The notes under the pieces were generated by a model. The model was not told where the DNA came from. It made no database searches and saw nothing but the letters and a program-made list of their open reading frames with translations. A program made the position numbers and the translations under genes. Below, piece by piece: positions 5,119 to 9,676 of a stretch of DNA of 9,676 nucleotides. Source of the DNA: Gammaproteobacteria bacterium (lineage in GTDB: Bacteria > Pseudomonadota > Gammaproteobacteria > Burkholderiales > Burkholderiaceae_C); contig JAHIQV010000069.1 of NCBI GenBank assembly GCA_018903185.1, positions 1-9,676 on the forward strand, written 5' to 3'. The stretch's first letter is position 1. Each line of letters starts with the position of its first letter.

Positions 5119-6480
5119 ATGATCACCGACACCCAGGGCCACGCCTTGAGCGGCGCCACCACCGAAGCCTTGCCCTTCTACGAACAGGCCGTCACGGCCT
5201 TCCAGCTGTACCGCGGCGACCCCATGGCCAGCCTGGCGCAGGCCACCGCCGCCGCGCCGCGTTTTGCCATGGCGCACATCCTCCAGGCCCATATGCTGGC
5301 GCTGGCCACCGAGCCCGGTTGCGTCGCCATGGCGCATGAGGTGCTGCAGACCCTCCGGCCACTGCCGATGAACGAACGCGAAGCCTCGCACGTGGGCGTG
5401 ATCCAGCGCGTGCTGCAGGGCGAATGGACCAAAGCCGCCCTGGCCATGGACCTGCACCACACGCGGCACCCCTACGACATCGTGGCGCTGCAGGCCGGGC
5501 ACCTGATCGACTTCTACCGCGCCAGCGCGCGCAACCTGCGCGACCGCATCGCGCGCGTGCTGCCGCACTGGTCGGCCGACATGCCAGGCTATTCCATCGT
5601 CCTGGGCATGTACGCATTTGGACTGGAAGAAAGTGGCGACTACGCGCGCGCCGAAGCGGTGGGTCGCGAGGCGCTCGACCTGCAGCCGCTGGACTGCTGG
5701 GCGCACCACGCGGTGGCGCATGTGATGGAGATGCAGGGCCGCGCGCAGGACGGCATCGGCTGGATGAACGCGCGCGAACCGCACTGGTCGGGCGATGACA
5801 ATTTCTTCAAGGTGCACAACGCCTGGCACGGTGCGCTGTGCCATCTGGAGCTGGGCCAGACGGACGCCGTGCTCGCGCTCTACGACGGCACCGTGCGCAA
5901 GACGCCGAGCGCCGTGGTGCTCGACCTGGTGGACGCCTCGGCCCTGCTGTGGCGCCTGCAGCTCACGGGAGTGGATGTGGGCGGTCGCTGGACCGAGCTG
6001 GCGCAGACCTGGGACGCCCACGCCGATGGCCGCCTCTACCCGTTCAACGACTGGCACGCGGTGATGGCCTACCTGGGTGCCGACCGCCAGAGCGACGTGC
6101 AGCGCCTGCGCGATGCCATGCGCAGCGCCGATGGCGCCAGCGAGGTCTCTCGCTGGGCCGCCGACACCGGGCACGACCTGGTGGAAGGTTTTGCCGCGCA
6201 CTGGCGCGGTGAACACGACAGCGCGGTGCAGCACCTCTACCGCGCGCGGCACTTCGCCAACCGCTTTGGCGGCAGCCATGCGCAGCGCGACATCATCGAC
6301 TGGACGCTGACCGAGTCCGCCCTGCGTGCCGGCCAGCGCGGCATGGCCGAAGCCTTGGCCAACGAACGCCTGGCGCTCAGGCCGCACAGCCCGGTCAACC
6401 GCGGTTTCCTGCGGCGGGCGCGGGCGACCGGGGTCCCGGCAACCCAGCGGGCCGCCAGACGGGTCGCGGTGACGCAGTGA
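5119..6480 (+). CDS. TTC38-like tetratricopeptide repeat protein
   Basis: A 453-residue soluble protein without signal peptide, mostly helical, with TPR-like pairs of helices (for example 36-65, 90-112, 158-188, 192-218, 237-258, 396-422). It resembles the tetratricopeptide repeat protein 38 (TTC38) family shared by bacteria and animals. The most telling block is D192-C-W-A-H-H-A-V-A-H-V-M-E-M-Q-G207, with further blocks at 232-246 (VHNAWHGALCHLELG) and 308-320 (PFNDWHAVMAYLG). Histidines and tryptophans are unusually frequent at these positions (H113, H114, H117, H196, H197, H201, H233, H237, H242, H313), which is odd for a plain scaffold and may indicate a bound metal or an enzymatic site. 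Function of the family is not established to my knowledge. It is divergent from the AraC regulator, whose likely target it is. The last 20 or so residues are basic and low in complexity. Codon use resembles the neighbours. Confidence 0.85.
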   Translation: MITDTQGHALSGATTEALPFYEQAVTAFQLYRGDPMASLAQATAAAPRFAMAHILQAHMLALATEPGCVAMAHEVLQTLRPLPMNEREASHVGVIQRVLQGEWTKAALAMDLHHTRHPYDIVALQAGHLIDFYRASARNLRDRIARVLPHWSADMPGYSIVLGMYAFGLEESGDYARAEAVGREALDLQPLDCWAHHAVAHVMEMQGRAQDGIGWMNAREPHWSGDDNFFKVHNAWHGALCHLELGQTDAVLALYDGTVRKTPSAVVLDLVDASALLWRLQLTGVDVGGRWTELAQTWDAHADGRLYPFNDWHAVMAYLGADRQSDVQRLRDAMRSADGASEVSRWAADTGHDLVEGFAAHWRGEHDSAVQHLYRARHFANRFGGSHAQRDIIDWTLTESALRAGQRGMAEALANERLALRPHSPVNRGFLRRARATGVPATQRAARRVAVTQ

Positions 6481-6490
6481 ACCGGGTGGA

Positions 6491-6703
6491 TCAGGCGTCC
6501 AGACGGATATGGCCTTCGGCCACGTAGCGTTTGAAGTCGGTCAGGGGCATCGCCGCCACGCCGTGGGTCTCTTCGTCGACCCAGCTCAACGTGACGTCGT
6601 TCAGCCCCTGGGTCACCTCCACCGGTCCGGGGCGGATGGCGATGTTCGGACCGTCGCCTTCGCGGTATTCGACCTTGCCAACAATGCGTGCGGTTTGTGC
6701 CAT
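6491..6703 (-). CDS. Small uncharacterised protein (70 residues)
   Basis: A 70-residue protein starting at the ATG at 6703, preceded by AGAGGG about 9 bases upstream. The frame continues further upstream without looking protein-like, so this short form is preferred. The sequence begins MAQTARIVGKVEYREGDG, has beta-strand-like stretches (VEYRE, NIAIRPGPVEVT, DVTLSWVDEE) and ends in a helix (PLTDFKRYVAEGHIRL). It has no signal peptide, cysteine or membrane segment, so it is probably a small cytoplasmic alpha/beta protein. I recall similar small hypothetical proteins from Burkholderiales, but I cannot name a family. It is convergent with the TPR gene, with only 10 bases between the stop codons and no terminator visible there. 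Confidence 0.7.
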   Translation of the reverse strand: MAQTARIVGKVEYREGDGPNIAIRPGPVEVTQGLNDVTLSWVDEETHGVAAMPLTDFKRYVAEGHIRLDA

Positions 6704-7049
6704 CTGGATTTCCCTCTGAAGGTGATGCAAGCAGCTTCGCCGCGGGGCGAAACCAGGGTCTGTTCGTTGCCAGACAGAGCAGGCCATTTTTGACCCATCC
6801 GGGCGTTCTTCGGTGTGCGGCCCCGACAAGACCGGACATTCATGCGGAGTATCGAGGGCCTGGCCCGGTGTGGCCGATGGGGTCGTGTGCTTTTTTGTAA
6901 TTCCCGTTGTCCGGAATGAACCACAAGTAACCACCTTTGTTGAAAGAGAACCATGACCCCGGACACCGGTTCCAAGCGGGACCTGGCCGGTTTTTCCGGC
7001 CGGGTTCGCCATTCCCCTGCCGTGTGCAGCAACGCTGAAGGAACCCGTC
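6704..7049. other. 346-bp intergenic region between divergent genes
   Basis: No convincing gene is seen here. It holds the leader of the 70-residue protein gene on the left, with two small stem-loops: TTCGCC (6736-6741) with GGCGAA (6746-6751), and GTCTG (6758-6762) with CAGAC (6771-6775). An isolated T6 run sits at 6891-6896. A TTGAAA -35-like box at 6940-6945 lacks a good -10 at the right distance. A strong hairpin lies at 6976-7009 (separate entry). The middle is less GC-rich than the genes and is where promoters for both directions should lie. Confidence 0.5.
6976..7009 (+). promoter_or_regulatory. Strong stem-loop in the leader of the secreted protein/L,D-transpeptidase operon
   Basis: ACCTGGCCGG (6981-6990) pairs with CCGGCCGGGT (6996-7005) over a TTTTT loop, ten pairs with one G-U. 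After a one-base asymmetry the stem extends by GCG (6976-6978) with CGC (7007-7009). It ends 28 bases before the Shine-Dalgarno at 7038-7042. No T-run follows, so it is more likely an mRNA leader element (stability, protein or small-RNA binding) than a terminator. Confidence 0.5.
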
Positions 7050-7262
7050 ATGATTGCTTCCAGACTTCTCACCTCGTCGGTGACCGCCCTGGCTGTCGTG
7101 GGCGCGGTGGGCTGGGCCTATGCCCAGACCGCGCCAGAACCTGCCGCCGAGGCGCAAACGCCGATGACCACACCCGCGGACGCCGCGGTCACGCCCGCAC
7201 CGGACGCCGCAACGTCCGGCGCCATGATGAACGAACCCATGGAACGGGCCGACCGCAACTGA
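7050..7262 (+). CDS. Small secreted Ala/Pro-rich protein
   Basis: A 70-residue protein starting at the ATG at 7050, with AAGGA 7 bases upstream. Residues 1-25 are a clear Sec signal peptide (MIASRLL, hydrophobic core, cleavage likely after A23-Y24-A25). The mature part of about 45 residues is rich in Ala, Pro and Thr and probably disordered, ending in NEPMERADRN. No cysteine or catalytic motif is present. Its stop codon is four bases before the L,D-transpeptidase start, so the two are almost certainly one operon. A periplasmic role linked to the transpeptidase or cell wall is inferred from that alone. Confidence 0.72.
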   Translation: MIASRLLTSSVTALAVVGAVGWAYAQTAPEPAAEAQTPMTTPADAAVTPAPDAATSGAMMNEPMERADRN

Positions 7263-7266
7263 TCCG

Positions 7267-8004
7267 ATGGACGGGCACGACACACCGCCGGACGCCTCGC
7301 GCCGGGGCATGGCCGAGGACGTCCGGCGCGGCTTGCTGGCGGGCCTGGCCATCCTGGCGCTGGTGATTCCGCCCGTTCAACAGGTCCTGGTGCAGGTGGC
7401 TGCTCCGGTCAGCGCCGGGCGCCTGCCCGACTTTGGCCACACGCCGGCTTCGGTCGCCACCCGCCAGGTGGTGGACTGGGTGGCCGGCACGGGCAACCAC
7501 AGCGGCCAGCCGTTCGTCGTCATCGACAAGAAGGCGGCCCGGCTCTATGTGTTTGACGCGGCGGCGCGCCTGCGCGATGCCACGCCGGTCTTGCTGGGCT
7601 CGGCGCCGGGCGATGACTCCGTGCCGGGCATCGGCTCGCGGCCCATCGCCGAGGTCAGGCCCGAGGAGCGCACCACGCCCGCTGGCCGCTTCGTGGGCAT
7701 GGCAGGCCGCAACCACACCGGCGAAGACGTGGTGTGGGTCGATCACGGTGCGGCCGTGTCGATGCACCGGGTTCGCACCACCCAACCCACCGAGCGCCGG
7801 CTGGAGCGGCTCGCATCGCCCTCCGTCGCCGACAAGCGCATTTCGTACGGCTGCATCAACGTGCCGGCCGATTTTTACGACGCGCACATCCGTCCGATGT
7901 TTTCGGGCCGGCATGCCGTGATTTACGTGCTGCCGGAACACAAATCGCTGCAGCAGGTGTTCGGGTTCCAGGCGCGGCCAATCACGCATGCAATGCCTTC
8001 CTGA
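7267..8004 (+). CDS. L,D-transpeptidase (YkuD family) with variant active site
   Basis: A 245-residue protein with a cytoplasmic N-terminal tail, a hydrophobic segment at about 22-45 (membrane anchor or uncleaved signal) and a YkuD-type catalytic domain from about 80 to 225. The domain starts with FVVIDKKAARLYVFD (83-97), has the TTPAGRF block (136-142), then S166-M-H167-R-V-R and the catalytic R191-I-S-Y-G-C-I-N-V-P200. H167 and C196 are the expected catalytic pair. Most family members have S-H-G-C; here the histidine before G-C is Y194. L,D-transpeptidases form 3-3 crosslinks in peptidoglycan or attach lipoproteins to it, using a cysteine acyl-enzyme, in the periplasm. An alternative start at M15 (7309) would give a more standard short N-terminus, but the 4-base spacing to the upstream gene favours 7267. 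A terminator follows at 8091-8119. Confidence 0.85.
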   Translation: MDGHDTPPDASRRGMAEDVRRGLLAGLAILALVIPPVQQVLVQVAAPVSAGRLPDFGHTPASVATRQVVDWVAGTGNHSGQPFVVIDKKAARLYVFDAAARLRDATPVLLGSAPGDDSVPGIGSRPIAEVRPEERTTPAGRFVGMAGRNHTGEDVVWVDHGAAVSMHRVRTTQPTERRLERLASPSVADKRISYGCINVPADFYDAHIRPMFSGRHAVIYVLPEHKSLQQVFGFQARPITHAMPS

Positions 8005-8090
8005 ACCGCGGCTGGCAGCTTGGCACCTGCCGCGCACTGTGCGCTGGTGCACAGACGGACCGCCGAGCGGGCGTTACTTTGTTCCGGTGA
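8005..8090 (+). other. Spacer downstream of the L,D-transpeptidase with overlapping dyads
   Basis: After the stop codon there are mutually exclusive small hairpins: GCGCA/TGCGC (8032-8036 with 8040-8044) or CTGTGC/GCACAG (8037-8042 with 8049-8054). GGCAG/CTGCC (8014-8018 with 8027-8031) can also form. A weak promoter-like TACTTT at 8075-8080, with a poor -35 at about 8052, could start the transcript of the next gene. No coding sequence is supported here. Confidence 0.3.
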
Positions 8091-8119
8091 TGCGGTGGCT
8101 CGCCACCGCACGCTTTTTT
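8091..8119 (+). terminator. Rho-independent terminator after the L,D-transpeptidase
   Basis: TGCGGTGGC (8091-8099) pairs perfectly with GCCACCGCA (8102-8110), an 8-9 bp GC-rich stem with a tight loop, followed by CGC and six T residues (8114-8119). This is the best terminator in the window. It ends only 9 bases before the Shine-Dalgarno of the next gene on the same strand. Confidence 0.85.
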
Positions 8120-8128
8120 CCCTGTTCC

Positions 8129-8135
8129 AAAGGAG
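8129..8135 (+). promoter_or_regulatory. Ribosome-binding site of the four-cysteine secreted protein
   Basis: AAAGGAG lies 5 bases before the ATG at 8141 and fixes that start; the protein then opens with a signal peptide. The run UUUCC at 8117-8121, the tail of the terminator, could pair with GGAGA at 8132-8136 (one G-U), so access to this site may depend on leader folding. Confidence 0.8.
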
Positions 8136-8140
8136 ACCGT

Positions 8141-8578
8141 ATGTCCCTCTTGTCCCATTCCATGACCCGTGGTCTGCTGGCCAGCGCCGCCCTGCTCATG
8201 TTGTCGCCTGTCGCTTTCGCGCAGTCGCGCTCGGCGATCGATGCGACCTACCAGCAAGACCGCGCCGCCTGTCTCGACAGTGCGTCGATGCACGAACGCA
8301 CGGCCTGCCTGCGCGAGGCCGGTGCGGTGCGCGCCGAAGCCCTGAAGGGCCGTCGGTCGACCGGAACGTCACCCGAAGAACTGGCGCGCAACGCCCTCCA
8401 GCGTTGCAAGGATATGTCGCCCGACGACAAGATGCTCTGCGAGCGCAGGGCGCGGGGCGACGGCAATGAAACGGGCTCCGTGGCCGCCGGCGGCTTGTTG
8501 CGTGAACTGGTGACCGAGGTTCCGGCGCCGGCGCCCATGCGGGCCCCCATGCAAGCGCCGATGCCCGCGCCCAGATAA
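8141..8578 (+). CDS. Secreted four-cysteine protein of unknown function
   Basis: A 145-residue protein with a Sec signal peptide at 1-27 (cleavage likely after A25-F26-A27 with QSRS following). The mature protein has four cysteines spaced as two pairs, C44-x11-C56 and C89-x10-C100, each in a short helical motif (YQQDRAACLDSASMHERTACL and LQRCKDMSPDDKMLCERR). This resembles twin CX9-11C helical hairpins held by disulfides. A conserved-looking block G106-x-G-x-x-T-G-S-V-A-A-G-G-L-L-R-E-L follows at 106-122, then a low-complexity tail of APM/PAP units (128-145). I recall similar proteins in beta-proteobacteria annotated only as hypothetical, and do not know their function. The protein is expected in the periplasm or outside, where the cysteines would be oxidised. 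It sits directly behind the terminator of the L,D-transpeptidase operon. Confidence 0.75.
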   Translation: MSLLSHSMTRGLLASAALLMLSPVAFAQSRSAIDATYQQDRAACLDSASMHERTACLREAGAVRAEALKGRRSTGTSPEELARNALQRCKDMSPDDKMLCERRARGDGNETGSVAAGGLLRELVTEVPAPAPMRAPMQAPMPAPR

Positions 8579-8586
8579 CCGGATCG

Positions 8587-8602
8587 CGGCGCAACAGCGC
8601 CG
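8587..8602. terminator. Candidate bidirectional hairpin between convergent genes
   Basis: CGGCGC (8587-8592) and GCGCCG (8597-8602) form a perfect 6-bp stem with an AACA loop in the 25-bp gap between the four-cysteine gene and the DUF6064-like gene. It is followed by only two T residues on the plus strand and none on the minus strand. Position suggests a shared terminator; the missing T-runs keep confidence moderate. Confidence 0.45.
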
Positions 8603-8603
8603 T

Positions 8604-9317
8604 TCATCGGCGGCTGGCGATTCCCGTTGGCCGCCGGTCCGATGGGTGGGGCCAGTGCCAGCGCACGGCCAGCGCGATCACGGCGGCGATCAGGGGCACC
8701 CAGCCTTGCTGTGATCCCATGGTCCACAAGGTGGCCGCGCTGACGACGCAGCAGGCGACCGCCACCCCCTGCAGCGCCCCCAGGAGTCCGCGCGCGAAGC
8801 GTCCTCTCGCGTCCGCGCACAGCAGCAGACCCAGGCTGCCGATCGCCGTCGGGTCGGGCGCGAAACCAAACACCTCGGCCTGGACCAGCGACCGGCCCGC
8901 GACCATTGCGTGCAGGGGGTACAGCAGCAGCGCCCAGGCCAGCAAGCCGAGGCCGATCCCGCAGCGCAGGAGGTGGGCCGTGGTGCGCAGGCTGCTGGCG
9001 CCCGACAGCACGAGCAGGCCGAGGGCCTGCGCGGCGAAGACGCCAGCCGAGACCGTGGCCGCCGGGTTGATGGCCGCGTAGCGTTGCAGGAGAAAACTCC
9101 AGGCCACCAGCGCCCAGCACAACGCCAGCGCCGCGGTGCCCGCCCGCAGGGCGGTGTCGCTGCGCCGCAGCAGGCCGAGGCCCACGGCCAGAAAGACCAG
9201 CGTGGTCAGCACCGGCATGGGCCAGAGCGCCTGGTTCTGCAGCTCGAACAGGCGCCAATAGGTGCGCGGCGCGAACATCAGCAGATCGGCCGGGCGGTAG
9301 GTCCACCATTCGCTCAT
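8604..9317 (-). CDS. DUF6064-like integral membrane protein
   Basis: A 237-residue polytopic membrane protein. The N-terminus MSEWWTYRPADLLMFAPRT continues with YWRLFELQNQALWP, a hallmark I associate with the DUF6064 family. Seven or so hydrophobic segments follow (about 34-50, 58-78, 86-105, 118-137, 158-167, 178-196, 204-218). The chain ends in a short basic cytoplasmic tail (HPSDRRPTGIASRR). No transport or catalytic motif is recognisable, and the function of the family is unknown to me. It is 40 bp downstream of the aldo/keto reductase gene on the same strand and may be co-transcribed with it. The ATG at 9317 lacks a clear Shine-Dalgarno. Confidence 0.75.
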   Translation of the reverse strand: MSEWWTYRPADLLMFAPRTYWRLFELQNQALWPMPVLTTLVFLAVGLGLLRRSDTALRAGTAALALCWALVAWSFLLQRYAAINPAATVSAGVFAAQALGLLVLSGASSLRTTAHLLRCGIGLGLLAWALLLYPLHAMVAGRSLVQAEVFGFAPDPTAIGSLGLLLCADARGRFARGLLGALQGVAVACCVVSAATLWTMGSQQGWVPLIAAVIALAVRWHWPHPSDRRPTGIASRR

Positions 9318-9357
9318 GGCTGGCTCGGGGTTGCTGTGCCGTGCAGCACGTGGGTGT

Positions 9358-9676
9358 TCAGAGCGCCGCTACGTCCCGCGCCATGCGTGCGCGCAGGGTA
9401 GCGTCGGGCAGGCGTCCGCGCGCCGCGCCCATGTTCTGACGCAGATGCGCCACCTGGCTGGTGGCGGGAATGGCGCAGGTGACGGCCGGGTGCGACACCA
9501 CGAATTTCAGCGCCACCTGGGCCCAGCCGTCGCAACCGATCTCGCGCGCCCAGCCCGGCAGCGGGTGGCCGCGCAACCGGTCCAGCAGGTCACCCTGGCG
9601 GAACGGCCGGTTCACGATCACGGCGATGCGCCGTTCCTGCGCCAGCGGCAACAGGCGCTGCTCGACCTCGCGGTCC
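9358..9676 (-). CDS. Aldo/keto reductase (partial, N-terminus beyond window)
   Basis: The frame enters from the right edge and ends at a TGA at 9358-9360, giving the last 105 residues; the start and the catalytic Asp-Tyr-Lys-His part lie outside. The visible part is the C-terminal half of a TIM-barrel aldo/keto reductase (PF00248). It includes a strand with AQERRIAVIVNRPFRQGDLL, then the Trp-Ala-Gln-Val-Ala-Leu-Lys-Phe helix, and SHPAVTCAIPATSQVAHLRQNMGA, where the I-P-A-T-S segment and following residues bind the NADP(H) adenosine phosphate. It probably reduces an aldehyde or ketone in the cytoplasm; the substrate cannot be told. Confidence 0.88.
   Translation of the reverse strand, partial: DREVEQRLLPLAQERRIAVIVNRPFRQGDLLDRLRGHPLPGWAREIGCDGWAQVALKFVVSHPAVTCAIPATSQVAHLRQNMGAARGRLPDATLRARMARDVAAL

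Noticed and set aside
5104..6387. Long open frame on the minus strand (427 codons) opposite the TTC38-like gene
   Set aside because: The plus-strand gene has an ideal ribosome-binding site and recognisable family blocks; the antisense frame has none and is rich in His/Val/Gln as expected for a shadow.
6891..6896. T6 run as a terminator
   Set aside because: The only nearby stem (GGGC/GCCC around 6855-6866) is short and lies about 25 bases away, so it does not form a terminator.
6953..7366. Plus-strand frame beginning ATGACC at 6953 that overlaps the secreted protein
   Set aside because: Its ribosome-binding site is weak, the product is Arg/Gly-rich without domain, and it overlaps in another frame the better supported signal-peptide gene at 7050.
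8248..9309. 353-codon minus-strand frame overlapping the DUF6064-like gene and the four-cysteine gene
   Set aside because: It reads the DUF6064-like membrane protein out of frame, giving Arg/Pro/Gly-rich sequence with no domain, and runs antisense across a secreted protein gene.

Overview
The window is GC-rich, densely coded DNA. Its mix of families (RcnB-like protein, split YeeE/YedE pair, cupin-type AraC regulator, TTC38-like TPR protein, DUF6064-like membrane protein, four-cysteine secreted protein) suggests a beta-proteobacterium, most likely Burkholderiales and perhaps Comamonadaceae. This is inferred from protein families and codon bias; there is no rRNA or marker gene. I see no tRNA, rRNA, CRISPR array, insertion sequence, integrase or attachment site, so it looks like ordinary chromosome.

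Layout, left to right. (1) Positions 1-1512, minus strand: a truncated DsbC/DsbG-like lipoprotein with a CPHC site, an RcnB-family periplasmic protein carrying four 11-residue Arg/Asp repeats, and a TerB-like protein. (2) Positions 1591-2474, minus strand: two half-size YeeE/YedE membrane proteins that overlap by ATGA and probably form one sulfur-compound permease. (3) Positions 2621-3937, plus strand: a leucine-rich-repeat Ser/Thr-type protein kinase, divergent from the permease pair. (4) Positions 3968-6480: an AraC/cupin regulator (minus) divergent from a TTC38-like TPR protein (plus), with a candidate promoter between them. (5) Positions 6491-6703, minus: a small uncharacterised protein convergent with the TPR gene. 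(6) Positions 6704-7049: a 346-bp intergenic stretch with a strong hairpin in the leader of the next genes. (7) Positions 7050-8578, plus: a small secreted protein and an L,D-transpeptidase with a variant SYGC active site, four bases apart. A clear intrinsic terminator follows, lying directly against the ribosome-binding site of a secreted four-cysteine protein. (8) Positions 8604-9676, minus: a DUF6064-like membrane protein and the C-terminal part of an aldo/keto reductase.

How the genes fit together: much of the window is envelope or periplasm biology (disulfide lipoprotein, RcnB-like protein, sulfur permease, L,D-transpeptidase, small secreted proteins). The clearest functional pairings are the permease halves, the divergent AraC/TPR unit, and the small secreted protein with the L,D-transpeptidase. 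I found no obvious new multi-gene system. The most interesting points are the terminator placed in the leader of the four-cysteine gene, the variant transpeptidase active site, the hairpin upstream of the transpeptidase operon, and the histidine-rich TPR protein beside its probable regulator.
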